Of a DNA stretch of 44,642 nucleotides, positions 31,352 to 39,920 are shown piece by piece. Location: assembly GCA_020431405.1 (NCBI GenBank), contig JAGQIK010000228.1:1-44642 (forward strand), given 5' to 3'. Positions within the stretch are counted from its first letter, which is position 1. Each line of letters begins with the position of its first letter. The position numbers were made by a program, and so were the translations under genes. The DNA is from Myxococcales bacterium (GTDB lineage Bacteria; Myxococcota_A; Polyangia; GCA-2747355). The notes below the pieces were generated by a model. It saw only the letters and a program-made list of their open reading frames with translations, made no database searches and was not told where the DNA came from.

Positions 31352-34300
31352 ATGGCATTCCAGCTGACGTTCCTCAACGGAGCGCGCGCCGGACAGATGC
31401 TGCGCTTCACCGCGCCGCAGATCACGCTCGGCCGTGATCCGCGCTCGGACGTCGCCTTCGACCCGCAAGTCGACCTGCTCGTCTCGGGACGCCACCTCGT
31501 GATCTCGGTCGTGTCGGGCGGCTTCCAGATGCTCGACACCAGCTCCAACGGCACGTTCGTCAACGGCCAGCGGCTGGTGCGCGACCAGCCGACGCCGCTC
31601 GTGCACGGGTCGGTGATCGAGCTCGGGCAGGGCGGGCCGCAGCTGCGCTTCGAATCGATCGCCACCGCGCAAGCGCAGCCATCGTCCGCGCAGCAGGCGC
31701 AGCAGGCGCAACAGAACCAGCGCTTGCAGCAGCATGGCTTCCCGATGCGGCCCACCGCGTCGCCGAGCCAAGAGCAGCGCCAGATGGTGCAGTCAGCGCA
31801 GGTCGGCCATCCGCAGCAGGCCTTCGCCGACACGTCGCCGCGCCAAGCACAAGACGTCGCAGCCGACGCGCCGACGGTGGTGCCGCAGTCAGCTGCCGCC
31901 GCTGCCGCCGCCGTCGGTGGCGCGCAGCGCATCTCGGCGGCCGGCCCCGCCATCGCGCCGGCCTCGTTGCCGCCGTCGCGGCGCGAGATCGCGCCCACCG
32001 TCGGCCCGACCATGTCGGCGGTCAAGATCAGCATCGAGCGCGCGGCCACCGGCGAGCGGCGCGAGTTCGAGCAGCCGGTCATCCGTATCGGCCGCGATCC
32101 TTCGGCCGACATCAACTTCGATCCCCAGACGGCGCTGCTCGTCTCGTACAGCCACGCCAAGATCATGGTCATCGAAGGCGAGGCGGTGCTGTTCGACCTC
32201 GAGTCGACCAACGGCACCTTCGTCGACGGCAAGCAGATCTCGCGCTACGACCTCGTCGGCGGCGAGACGCTGATGCTCGGTCACGGTGGCCCGCAGCTGC
32301 GCGTGCACCTCAGCAAGCAGCAGGTCAGCGTGCCGCTGTCGCTCGCCGGCGGCGCGCCCATCGCCGGCGGCTCGACGGTCTTCGGCGCCTCGGCGCCGAT
32401 CGTGCCGCAGATGTCGCTCGGCGACGCCGAGCTGCTCGGCGAGTATCCCATCGACAAGGGCCAGCTCGAGATCGGCCGCGAGAGCGGCGACATCGTGCTC
32501 GACTCGATGTACGTCTCGTCGCGCCACGCCTCGATCAGCAACGTCGGCGGCGCGCTGATGATCAAGGATCACAGCGTCAACGGCACCTTCGTCAACGGCG
32601 AGAAGGTCAGCGAAGCGCAGCTCCAGCCGGGCGCGGAGTTTGTCGTCGGCCCCTACGTGCTCAAGTTCGACGGGCGCGTGATCAAGGTCTTCGACACGCG
32701 CACCAAGACCTGGGTCGACGCGCTCGGCTTGTGCCGCATCGACTCGCGCACCAAGCGCAACTTCCTCGACGAGATCTCGCTCAAGATCCAGCCGGGCGAG
32801 TTCGTCTGCATCCTCGGCCCGTCGGGCTGCGGCAAGTCGACGCTGCTCAAGAGCCTCAACGGCTACACGCGCGCCGACGCCGGCACGGTGCTGCTCAACA
32901 ACATCGACTTCTACCGCAACTACGAGCAGCTCAAGCACCAGGTGGGCTACGTCCCGCAGGACGACATCATCCACCCGCAGCTGTCGATCGAGCGCACGCT
33001 GCATTACGCCGCCAAGCTGCGGCTGCCGCCCGGCACCAGCAGCAAGAAGCGCCGCGAGCGCATCGACGACGTGCTCTCGCAGCTCGAGCTGCAGGATCAC
33101 CGCTCGAAGCCGGTGTTCAAGCTCTCCGGCGGCCAGCGCAAGCGCGTCAGCATCGGCGTCGAGCTGCTCACCGAGCCGGCCATCATCTACCTCGACGAGC
33201 CCACGTCGGGACTCGATCCGAACCTCGAAGAGAAGATGATGCTGCTGCTGCGCGAGCTGACGCTGCGCGGCAAGACCGTCGTCACCGTCACGCACACGCT
33301 CGACAACATCCACCTCGCCGACAAGGTGACGTTCCTCGTCGCCGGCAAGCTGGCCTACTTCGGCCGACCCGAGCAGGCCAAGGAGTACTTCGACGTCGAG
33401 CGGTTGCCCGAGGTCTACAAGCGTTTCGACGCGGCCAAGGGCGACCTCGACGGCATGAAGGAGAAGTTCCGCCAGTCGGAGGTCTACCAGGAGCACATCC
33501 AGAGCCAGCTTTCGCCCGAGCCGGAAGGCAAAGGGCCCACGCCCAAGCGTGGAAAGCGCATCGGCCCGGGCTCGATCAAGCAGTTCCTGGTGCTCACGCA
33601 GCGCTACGTCGAGATCATCACGCGCGACGTGCGCAACACGCTGATCCTGCTCTTGCAGGCGCCGCTGGTGGCGCTCTTCATCGCCGCCGCTGTCAAGACC
33701 GACCAGCCATCACGCGGCCCGACATCGACGATGTTTCTGATCATGTCGCTGTCGGCGCTGTGGTTCGGTACATCCAACGCCGCGCGCGAGCTGACCAAAG
33801 AGGCGCACATCTACGCGCGCGAGCGAATGGTCAACTTACGCGTCTTACCCTACGTCGCCTCCAAGTTCTTCGTGCTGCAGTTTCTCGCGCTGATGCAGGT
33901 CGCGATGATGCTCGGCATCGTCTACCTGATCCGCTCCGGCTACACGCTGCCGCAGTCCGACATCCCGCACCGCTGCCTCAAGTACGGCATGCAGACCTGC
34001 AGCCAGCTGATCCTCGACGGCGTGCCGGGCGACTTCTGGCTGCACCTCGGCAACCTCTATCTGACGGCGCTCAACGGCATCGCGTTGGGGCTGCTGGTTT
34101 CGGCCATCGCCAGCAACAGCGACAAGGCGATGAGCCTCGTGCCGCTGATCCTGATCCCGCAGGTGCTCTTCTCGGGCAGCTTCGGCGTGCCCAAACCCAC
34201 CGAGACGCTCAAGCGCGGCGTCGGCTATGCGATGGCGCTCAACTGGTCGCTCGACCAGTCAAAGCGCATCGCCATGTGCACACCGGACAAGGAGAAAGGA

Positions 34301-34612
34301 AAGACGGGCTGTACCACCTGCATACACGCCTACGACCCGTTCAAATACAAACGGGTAAAGGACGCGTCTGATCAGCCCGACGACGCGCGCTGCGCAAACC
34401 TCGAGGCCTACGCCTCGAACATGACCGAGTTCCCGGAGACGCTCGAGGTCGTCGAGGATGGCTTATACACGCCGCCGTCCTTACACGCCGACGGGCCGCC
34501 GCGCCGAGCGCACAAGTCGTTCATCCCGTTAGCCGTGCTCGGCGGCTACAACTTCCTGGTCTTCATCCTGGTGTGCATCTTCGTGCGCCTCAAGGATCGA
34601 CAAAACCACTGA
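31352..34612 (+). CDS. Triple-FHA ABCG-type ABC transporter (ATPase and permease in one chain)
   Basis: The ATG at 31352 starts directly on the first FHA domain, with GGAG 11 bases upstream. The 1086-aa product has three FHA domains (about residues 1-105, 225-325 and 360-450), each with GR, an S-x-x-H type motif and an NGTFV loop. A Gln-rich linker separates the first two. The ABC ATPase (about 455-700) has Walker A GPSGCGKST (from about 489), the signature LSGGQRKR (about 591), and IIYLDEPTSGLDP. A C-terminal ABC2-type permease (about 750-1086) carries six predicted helices and an external Cys-containing loop. It resembles mycobacterial Rv1747, which has two FHA domains regulated by Ser/Thr kinases. 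The cargo is unknown. Confidence 0.93.
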   Translation: MAFQLTFLNGARAGQMLRFTAPQITLGRDPRSDVAFDPQVDLLVSGRHLVISVVSGGFQMLDTSSNGTFVNGQRLVRDQPTPLVHGSVIELGQGGPQLRFESIATAQAQPSSAQQAQQAQQNQRLQQHGFPMRPTASPSQEQRQMVQSAQVGHPQQAFADTSPRQAQDVAADAPTVVPQSAAAAAAAVGGAQRISAAGPAIAPASLPPSRREIAPTVGPTMSAVKISIERAATGERREFEQPVIRIGRDPSADINFDPQTALLVSYSHAKIMVIEGEAVLFDLESTNGTFVDGKQISRYDLVGGETLMLGHGGPQLRVHLSKQQVSVPLSLAGGAPIAGGSTVFGASAPIVPQMSLGDAELLGEYPIDKGQLEIGRESGDIVLDSMYVSSRHASISNVGGALMIKDHSVNGTFVNGEKVSEAQLQPGAEFVVGPYVLKFDGRVIKVFDTRTKTWVDALGLCRIDSRTKRNFLDEISLKIQPGEFVCILGPSGCGKSTLLKSLNGYTRADAGTVLLNNIDFYRNYEQLKHQVGYVPQDDIIHPQLSIERTLHYAAKLRLPPGTSSKKRRERIDDVLSQLELQDHRSKPVFKLSGGQRKRVSIGVELLTEPAIIYLDEPTSGLDPNLEEKMMLLLRELTLRGKTVVTVTHTLDNIHLADKVTFLVAGKLAYFGRPEQAKEYFDVERLPEVYKRFDAAKGDLDGMKEKFRQSEVYQEHIQSQLSPEPEGKGPTPKRGKRIGPGSIKQFLVLTQRYVEIITRDVRNTLILLLQAPLVALFIAAAVKTDQPSRGPTSTMFLIMSLSALWFGTSNAARELTKEAHIYARERMVNLRVLPYVASKFFVLQFLALMQVAMMLGIVYLIRSGYTLPQSDIPHRCLKYGMQTCSQLILDGVPGDFWLHLGNLYLTALNGIALGLLVSAIASNSDKAMSLVPLILIPQVLFSGSFGVPKPTETLKRGVGYAMALNWSLDQSKRIAMCTPDKEKGKTGCTTCIHAYDPFKYKRVKDASDQPDDARCANLEAYASNMTEFPETLEVVEDGLYTPPSLHADGPPRRAHKSFIPLAVLGGYNFLVFILVCIFVRLKDRQNH

Positions 34613-34643
34613 CGCCTCTGCGTCTGCCGCACGCCGCGCGCGC

Positions 34644-35417
34644 TCAGCTGCCCTGCTGCTGCGACGTGATCGCCGCGCAGACGGCGTAGGCGTCCGGCTT
34701 GCCACCGCTGCACTTCCAGCCCCAGCGATCGTTGCCGAGCGCGACCGGGCGGCTCTGCCAGACCGGCTTGTTGTTCGTCGATCGGCAGCCGCCACCGATG
34801 GTGACCGGCTTTTCGTCGGGGCATTGGGCCAGCGTCTCGTCGCTGGTGGCCACCTGGTGCACGTACGTCGAGAGCGTGTCGGAGACCAGCTCGCCTGCGA
34901 TGCAGAAGGCGCGCACCGAGGCTGGACCACCCTCGCAGGTGCCGATGAAAGCGTTTGTTTCCTTGGGGCCTGGATAGGCGGATGTGGCGCGGTCGCCGCT
35001 GCCGCTGCAGTCGACGGTGCCGCCGACCGCTTTGCCTTGGCTGCAGCTCGCAGCGCCAGGGCTGGGATTGGTCAGGATGATCTGCGGCGATACGAGCGCC
35101 GGGTAGAGGCAGATCGTGGCGATCTGGCCGCCCTTGGTCGCGCAGAGCGCCTGTAGCTCCATCGGGTCAGCGGGCGTGAGCGAGACGATGCCCGCCCCGG
35201 GGTCGGGCGCGGGCAGCGCCACCCCGCACGACACGCCGCCGCCGATGAGCGAAGGGCCTCTGCACTTGAGCGGACCGATTTCGGCTACCCAGCGGCCGGA
35301 CGGCGGGGCGCCGTCGGTTGGTCCGGTCGGCCCATCGCCGAGCGGTGGAGAGACTTCGTGTCGACAGGCCGCGAGCGGCAAGAGCAACGACAGCAGCAGA
35401 AGAAGGGCGCGCCGCAC
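34644..35417 (-). CDS. Cys-rich lipoprotein with repeated Gly-rich/Cys motifs
   Basis: The GTG start at 35417 shares its first base with the TAG stop of the upstream gene. The signal is strongly hydrophobic with lipobox LAAC (Cys18). The 257-aa product contains about twelve cysteines. Its C-terminal part (CPDEKPVTIGGGCRS, then GWKCSGGKPDAYAVCA) matches the CPxGxxxxGGGC ... GWxCxA ... YAxCA pattern that recurs in exported proteins of many bacteria; earlier segments look like degenerate copies. It is translationally coupled to the PATAN/J-domain protein and converges on the FHA-ABC gene. Function unknown, probably envelope. Confidence 0.78.
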   Translation of the reverse strand: MRRALLLLLSLLLPLAACRHEVSPPLGDGPTGPTDGAPPSGRWVAEIGPLKCRGPSLIGGGVSCGVALPAPDPGAGIVSLTPADPMELQALCATKGGQIATICLYPALVSPQIILTNPSPGAASCSQGKAVGGTVDCSGSGDRATSAYPGPKETNAFIGTCEGGPASVRAFCIAGELVSDTLSTYVHQVATSDETLAQCPDEKPVTIGGGCRSTNNKPVWQSRPVALGNDRWGWKCSGGKPDAYAVCAAITSQQQGS

Positions 35418-37369
35418 TAACGCTTGAGGAAGCGCCCGAACAGTCCGCCCTTGCCGTCGCCCTTGCCTTCCTTTTCGCGACGCATGCGGATGATGCGCAC
35501 GTGGCGCTGGGCGTCGATGTGGTTGGGCTGGATGTCGAGCGCGCGATTGAAGCAGGTCAGCGCGCGGTTGCTGTCTTCCATGGCGAGATAGATCTCGCCG
35601 AGGAAGTAGTGCGATGCGGCGCTGCGCGGCGAGATGTTGATCGCCTCGAGCAGCTGCTGCTTGATCTTGGGCAGCATCCGCTCGCGGTTGGTCTTGGGGT
35701 CGCAGTAGATCGTCCACGCGACCCAGGCCAGGTGCTCGCCCTCCTTGGGGTTGAGCTTGACCGCCTCTTTGAACTCGGCGAGCGCCGGCTTGAACTGCTT
35801 CTTGCGGAAAAAGACGGTGCCCTTCTGGAAGGCGAACTCCGCTTCGAGCGCCGCGCGGCCAGCCTCTTCGCTGTCGCCGTGCTCGAGAAATTCTTCGTAC
35901 TCTTTGCGCTTCTCGGCGTCGGTGAGCACGGTGTGCGCTTCATTGATGCGCCGGAAGATCTCTTCGACCTGCTCGGAGATGTCGGCGAGGCCCATGCCGG
36001 CGATGCGATCCGGGTGATAGACCTTGGCCAGCGCGAAGTACGCGTCGCGGATGACGTCGTTGTTGGCTTCGCGCGAGACGTCGAGCACCTCGAAGTGCGT
36101 CTGGTCCTTGATCGAGTTGAAGACCTCGAGGATCTGCTTACGCATCTCCTTGGCGGCGTCGCTTAGCTGCACCGAGTCGGCCGGCATGTCCTCGGCGCCG
36201 AGCACCAGCTCGCTGACCGACGACGGGCGGCGCTTGAGGCCGCCGCTCGGTGTGCCGGTCTCGTGCGAGCCCGAGGGCGCGCGACGGATCGGCGCTGCTT
36301 GGTGCGCACCCGACGGTGCGCGGCGCAGGCCGGCGATGTCGTTGACGCCCGAGGGCCGACGCCGGATGGGCGCCGAGTTGGCCTCGGCGACCTCGGAGCG
36401 GGGCGGCGGCGCGTCGACGATGGCGCCGTCGGGTGACTCGGCGGCGGGATAGCCGCCCGAGCCCGCCGCGGCATATGCGCCCGAGCCCGCTGCGGCGTAG
36501 CCGCCCGAGCCTGCCGCGGCGTAGCCGCCAGAAGCGTCTTCGATGGCCTGCGCGTGGGCTGTTGACGGCGCGCGCCGCACCTGCCGTGGGCCCGTCGGTG
36601 CGGCGACCTGCTGCTGCTGCACCGGCGTGGCGACCAGCACCTCGGTGACCCACAGCGTGTAGATCAGCATCTGCGTCTGCACGGGGCCGAGGTTGCTGAT
36701 CGCGAACACGCGCTCGATGGGCAGCGCGCCGCGCATCAGCGTCATGATCAGCCCGAGGTCTTCTTGCGCCAGACCGTAACGCGGCCGCACCTTGTCGAAC
36801 TCCGGCCGCAGCTGCACGGTGTGCTGGTCGAGGCGCGCCAGCTCGGCGCTCAGGCGGTTGACGTCGTAGTTGTTGCGGACGCCGTGATAGATGGTCCACA
36901 GCGGATCGGCGCGGACGCGGCTGCCTTCCTCGTCGCTGCCGTGCGGGTGTTCGCCGCCGTAGAGGCCGAAGCGTGCCTCGGTGAGGCGAAACAGCCGGTT
37001 GAGCTTGCGCCGCAGCTGCAACCGCAGCGCGTCGACGAGCTGCTTCTGCGAGATGGCGTGCATCTCGAGCAGGATCTGTCCTTGAAGGCGGCCGCCCTTG
37101 GCCAGCTCCTCCAAGCTGGTGTGAAACGCCTGGTGGTCGATGAATCCGCGTTCGAGCAGAACGTGCCCGAGCACGTCCTCGCCAGGCGCCTGGTTGTCGC
37201 AGCGGCAGGCGAGGCCTTCGCGGAAGTAGATGCGGGTTATGCCGAGCTCCGCCGACTCGAGGCGCAGCTCGCCGACGAAAGCCTTCTTGTAGAGGTAGTA
37301 GAGCAGCCGAGGCACCGGGTAGCGCGTGAAATCTCCCTGCGCGTCGGGCTGTCTCGCGGCGTCGGACAT
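35417..37369 (-). CDS. PATAN (DUF4388-like) / J-domain / TPR protein
   Basis: The ATG at 37369 (MSDAARQPD) is chosen because the domain starts right after it and the upstream part is Arg/Cys-biased. The 650-aa cytoplasmic protein has an N-terminal PATAN-type domain (about residues 10-135; GELRLESAELGITRIYFREG is typical), a second helical region, and a linker with four Gly-Tyr-Ala-rich units and several RRxPSG motifs. A DnaJ domain follows (about 475-545; HPD present in VYHPDRIAGMG), then TPRs to the end. PATAN domains occur in two-component and GTPase-linked polarity systems. The RRAPSG-like repeats look like basophilic kinase target sites (inference). Confidence 0.85.
   Translation of the reverse strand: MSDAARQPDAQGDFTRYPVPRLLYYLYKKAFVGELRLESAELGITRIYFREGLACRCDNQAPGEDVLGHVLLERGFIDHQAFHTSLEELAKGGRLQGQILLEMHAISQKQLVDALRLQLRRKLNRLFRLTEARFGLYGGEHPHGSDEEGSRVRADPLWTIYHGVRNNYDVNRLSAELARLDQHTVQLRPEFDKVRPRYGLAQEDLGLIMTLMRGALPIERVFAISNLGPVQTQMLIYTLWVTEVLVATPVQQQQVAAPTGPRQVRRAPSTAHAQAIEDASGGYAAAGSGGYAAAGSGAYAAAGSGGYPAAESPDGAIVDAPPPRSEVAEANSAPIRRRPSGVNDIAGLRRAPSGAHQAAPIRRAPSGSHETGTPSGGLKRRPSSVSELVLGAEDMPADSVQLSDAAKEMRKQILEVFNSIKDQTHFEVLDVSREANNDVIRDAYFALAKVYHPDRIAGMGLADISEQVEEIFRRINEAHTVLTDAEKRKEYEEFLEHGDSEEAGRAALEAEFAFQKGTVFFRKKQFKPALAEFKEAVKLNPKEGEHLAWVAWTIYCDPKTNRERMLPKIKQQLLEAINISPRSAASHYFLGEIYLAMEDSNRALTCFNRALDIQPNHIDAQRHVRIIRMRREKEGKGDGKGGLFGRFLKR
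36441..36536 (-). repeat. Four imperfect 24-bp tandem repeats in the PATAN/J-domain linker
   Basis: Units at 36441-36464, 36465-36488, 36489-36512 and 36513-36536 (plus-strand coordinates) encode variants of GGYAAAGS on the minus strand. The 24-bp period keeps the frame. The linker lies between the PATAN-like and J domains, close to the RRxPSG motifs. Confidence 0.8.
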
Positions 37370-37404
37370 CGCTCTCAGTATAGCCCAGAGGGTGGCGCGC
37401 CGAG

Positions 37405-37524
37405 CTACCGTTTCAAAGCGCGCCGGATGAAGTAGGCGAGCGCCAAAACGACAACCACCGTCACACCCACGCCGGCCGCCGTCGGGTCGATATCGATAAC
37501 GCCGCCTTGCAGCCACTCCGTCAC
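37405..37524 (-). CDS. Possible 39-aa single-pass membrane protein
   Basis: A short frame, GTG at 37524 to TAG at 37405-37407, in a different phase from the PATAN gene downstream. It encodes an acidic start (MTEWLQGG), a strongly hydrophobic stretch with four consecutive valines (about residues 17-33), and a basic end (IRRALKR), a coherent single-pass topology that chance frames rarely show. No clear Shine-Dalgarno sequence is seen. It lies 35 bp upstream of the PATAN gene and head-to-head with the DUF192 gene. Confidence 0.42.
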   Translation of the reverse strand: MTEWLQGGVIDIDPTAAGVGVTVVVVLALAYFIRRALKR

Positions 37525-37542
37525 GGCAGCCAGAATCGTCGG

Positions 37543-37971
37543 GTGGACGAGCAGCTGTCAAGCGCCCCCGCGGCGGGCGATCCGGTGGGCATCGAGGCGA
37601 TCCGCCGCGGCGACGCGCTGTGCGCCGAGGTCGCGACGCGCGATGACGACCTGCTCGCCGACACGGTGCGCCTCGCGGTGGGCCCCTGGACGCGCTTTCG
37701 CGGATTGATGGGGCTGCGCGATCTGCCGCGCGGCGACGCGATGCTGCTCAGGCCGTGCAGCGGGATCCACACCTTCTTCATGCGCTTCGCCATCGACGCG
37801 CTGTTTCTCGACCGCAACGGCGTCGTGGTCGATCACGCCTTCGAGCTGCGTCCTTGGCGCATGGTGCCGCTGGTCGGCGGCGCCTACGCCACGCTCGAGC
37901 TGCCCGCCGGCACCGCCAAGATGCTCGGCGTGCAGCGAGGCGATCGGGTAGCGTTTAGGCGCCGCAAATGA
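37543..37971 (+). CDS. DUF192 family protein
   Basis: A small protein (142 aa from GTG 37543; another GTG at 37585 is possible). It has the family core: WTRFRGLMGLRDLPRGDAMLL, CSGIHTFFMRFAIDALFLD, then VVDHAFELRPWRMVP and PAGTAKMLGVQRGDRV. Many DUF192 proteins are exported, but this one lacks a signal peptide and starts with a short Cys-containing lead (GDALCAEVA). The family's biochemical role is not established. It is followed 13 bp later by the PP2C gene, so the two may be co-transcribed. Confidence 0.82.
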   Translation: MDEQLSSAPAAGDPVGIEAIRRGDALCAEVATRDDDLLADTVRLAVGPWTRFRGLMGLRDLPRGDAMLLRPCSGIHTFFMRFAIDALFLDRNGVVVDHAFELRPWRMVPLVGGAYATLELPAGTAKMLGVQRGDRVAFRRRK

Positions 37972-37984
37972 TAGAAATTTGGGG

Positions 37985-38776
37985 GTGAGCACCTCGTTCC
38001 CGCTCGACGGCATGCGCGTGCGATTCGCCGGTGAAACCGACACCGGCATGAAGCGAACCCACAACGAGGACTTCCTCTTTCTGCCCGACGAAGAGCGGCT
38101 CGTGATGGTCGCTGACGGTATGGGCGGTCACGCGTGCGGCGATGTGGCGAGCCGCATGGCGGTCGAGACGGTGGTCGATTTCTTCCGCGCGAGCGCCGAG
38201 GACTTCGAGATCACCTGGCCGTTCATGATCGACCACGAGAACCGCCGCCACGCCAACCGGCTCACCACCGGCGTCAAGCTCGCCAACCTCAAGATCTTCG
38301 AAACGTCGCAGCGCGAGCAGCGCTTTCGCGGCATGGGCACGACGATCGTCGCGGGCCTGTTCTGCGACGACACGCTGATGCTCGCCCACGTCGGCGACAG
38401 CCGTATCTATCGCGTGCGTGCCGGCCAGATCGAGCAGATGACCGAGGACCACTCGCTGCTCAACGACTACATCAAGATGAAGCGCATCACGCCCGAAGAG
38501 ATCGAGCGCTTCCCACACAAGAACGTCATCGTGCGCGCGCTGGGTATGAAGGAGACGGTCGCCGTCGACACCGAGCGTCTCACGCCGCGCCTCGGCGACG
38601 TCTACGTGCTCTGCTCCGACGGGCTGTCGGGCATGATCGACGACGACACGATCCTCAAGACGGTGATGGAGATCTCCGATCTGGACGCCGCCTGCGAGCG
38701 CCTCGTCGAGCAGGCCAACGCGGCCGGCGGCGTGGACAACATCACCGTCGCGTTGGCCCGCATCGAGCCGCAGTGA
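37985..38776 (+). CDS. PP2C-type Ser/Thr protein phosphatase
   Basis: A metal-dependent phosphatase expected to reverse Hanks-kinase phosphorylation in the cytoplasm. All main PPM motifs are present: TDTGMKRTHNEDF, VADGMGGHACGD, MGTTIVAG, AHVGDSRIYRV, CSDGLSGMIDDD and GGVDNITV, with the metal-binding aspartates intact. The length, about 263 aa, is normal for a stand-alone bacterial PP2C. The start is uncertain: a TTG at 37979, a GTG at 37985 and an ATG at 38012 are all in frame upstream of the domain; I take the GTG. It is followed after 3 bp by a lipoprotein gene. It is the only PP2C in the window and the natural partner of the two kinases. Confidence 0.92.
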   Translation: MSTSFPLDGMRVRFAGETDTGMKRTHNEDFLFLPDEERLVMVADGMGGHACGDVASRMAVETVVDFFRASAEDFEITWPFMIDHENRRHANRLTTGVKLANLKIFETSQREQRFRGMGTTIVAGLFCDDTLMLAHVGDSRIYRVRAGQIEQMTEDHSLLNDYIKMKRITPEEIERFPHKNVIVRALGMKETVAVDTERLTPRLGDVYVLCSDGLSGMIDDDTILKTVMEISDLDAACERLVEQANAAGGVDNITVALARIEPQ

Positions 38777-38779
38777 ATT

Positions 38780-39307
38780 ATGCGCACCCTCTCCAAACAA
38801 GCGCCGCTGATCTTCCTGTTTGGCCTGCTCGTGATGCTGGCGTTCTCCGTCTCGGCGGTCTCGTGCAGCGACGACGGCGGCAACACGACGCCCGACAAGG
38901 GGCCTGACGGTCCCAAGCCCGACGGCCCGATCTGCAAGCGGCCGCCGCTTTCGTTGTGCGAGCCTCCCGGCACGAGCGCGATCTGTCCCGACACGTGGTT
39001 CTGCCCTGGCTGCACGTGCACCGGCGCGCTGCAGGCGGCAGCGTGCGATCCGCTCACGCAGGACTGCCGCCGCTTCTGCACCGGCTGCTACCCCGACACG
39101 TACGTCACCTGCGCCGACTCCACCGCGGATCCCACGGTGCTCGCGCGCTGCGGCTACTGCTTCCTCAATGACGCGGGCATCTATCCGCCCGACTGCGATC
39201 GCCTCAACGCGATCCTCGATGCGGGCGGACCGACGTCCGATACCACCGCCGACACGACGGCAGCGGGTGACACGACGGCCGCGGGTGACACCGCGGCCGC
39301 GGACTGA
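38780..39307 (+). CDS. Cys-rich lipoprotein with Asp/Thr/Ala-repeat tail
   Basis: ATG at 38780, 3 bp after the PP2C stop. The 175-aa product has a long hydrophobic signal and a lipobox-like AVSC (Cys29), a charged Asp/Gly/Pro spacer, a central Cys-rich domain with about 14 cysteines (CPDTWFCPGCTCTG, CRRFCTGCYPDTYVTC, CGYCF), and a tail of repeated GDTTAA units. No family recognised. Tails of this type are typical of secreted low-complexity linkers in Myxococcota. A convergent gene ends 9 bp downstream. Confidence 0.72.
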   Translation: MRTLSKQAPLIFLFGLLVMLAFSVSAVSCSDDGGNTTPDKGPDGPKPDGPICKRPPLSLCEPPGTSAICPDTWFCPGCTCTGALQAAACDPLTQDCRRFCTGCYPDTYVTCADSTADPTVLARCGYCFLNDAGIYPPDCDRLNAILDAGGPTSDTTADTTAAGDTTAAGDTAAAD

Positions 39308-39316
39308 TCGCGCGCG

Positions 39317-39661
39317 CTAGAGCCGGATCTGCGACGCGCAGGCCTGCGAGCAGGTCGGCCGTCCTCCCAAGCGGCTGCAATACACGACGTGCTGCGGCGC
39401 CTCGCCGATCGTCGCGCGCCCTGCCGCTTGCGGGTCGACGCGCACGAGCACCTGCTCGCCCGTCTCCGGGCACACCGTGGCGATCAGGCGGTTGGCGACG
39501 ACGCGCGCCCGCGCCCACGCCGCGAAGATGACCCCGACGTAGCCGAGCGTCGCGCCCAGCGCGAAGCCGCCCAGCAAGTGACGCGGGTCGTAGCTTCCGA
39601 CGGCGAGCGCTATCGCCACGCCGATAGCGCCGCCCACCAATCCTGCGATGGCTCCAAACAT
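39317..39661 (-). CDS. Small membrane protein with C-terminal Cys-containing domain
   Basis: The ATG at 39661 follows AAGGAGG at five bases, a strong ribosome-binding site. The 114-aa product has two hydrophobic segments (about residues 3-21 and 31-50) joined by a short loop, then a soluble domain with four cysteines (TVCPETGEQ, VVYCSR, PTCSQACA). The spacing does not clearly match a zinc ribbon, but a metal site is possible. N-terminal glycine-zipper-like motifs (GAIAGLVGGAIGVA) suggest tight helix packing. Function unknown. Confidence 0.75.
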   Translation of the reverse strand: MFGAIAGLVGGAIGVAIALAVGSYDPRHLLGGFALGATLGYVGVIFAAWARARVVANRLIATVCPETGEQVLVRVDPQAAGRATIGEAPQHVVYCSRLGGRPTCSQACASQIRL

Positions 39662-39920
39662 GGCCGCCTCCTTGGATCGCTAGCGTCCAGCTAGGTCGAA
39701 AGCATCGCTCGTGCCGAGGCGAGCACCTCTACCTTCGCCACGTTACGCGCTGGCGCGCGTGCGCATCGGTGCGCGCTGATCCGGTTCGGCCCACGGCGTC
39801 CCTGCTCAGGGTCATCTCGCACCGATCGCACTTTTTCCCGCGGTCAGCCTTCCCACCGCGCGCGGCTCGCGGGTCTCTAGAGCAGCAGTGACGTTCGCGC
39901 TTAGACCACAGGAGCAGCAA

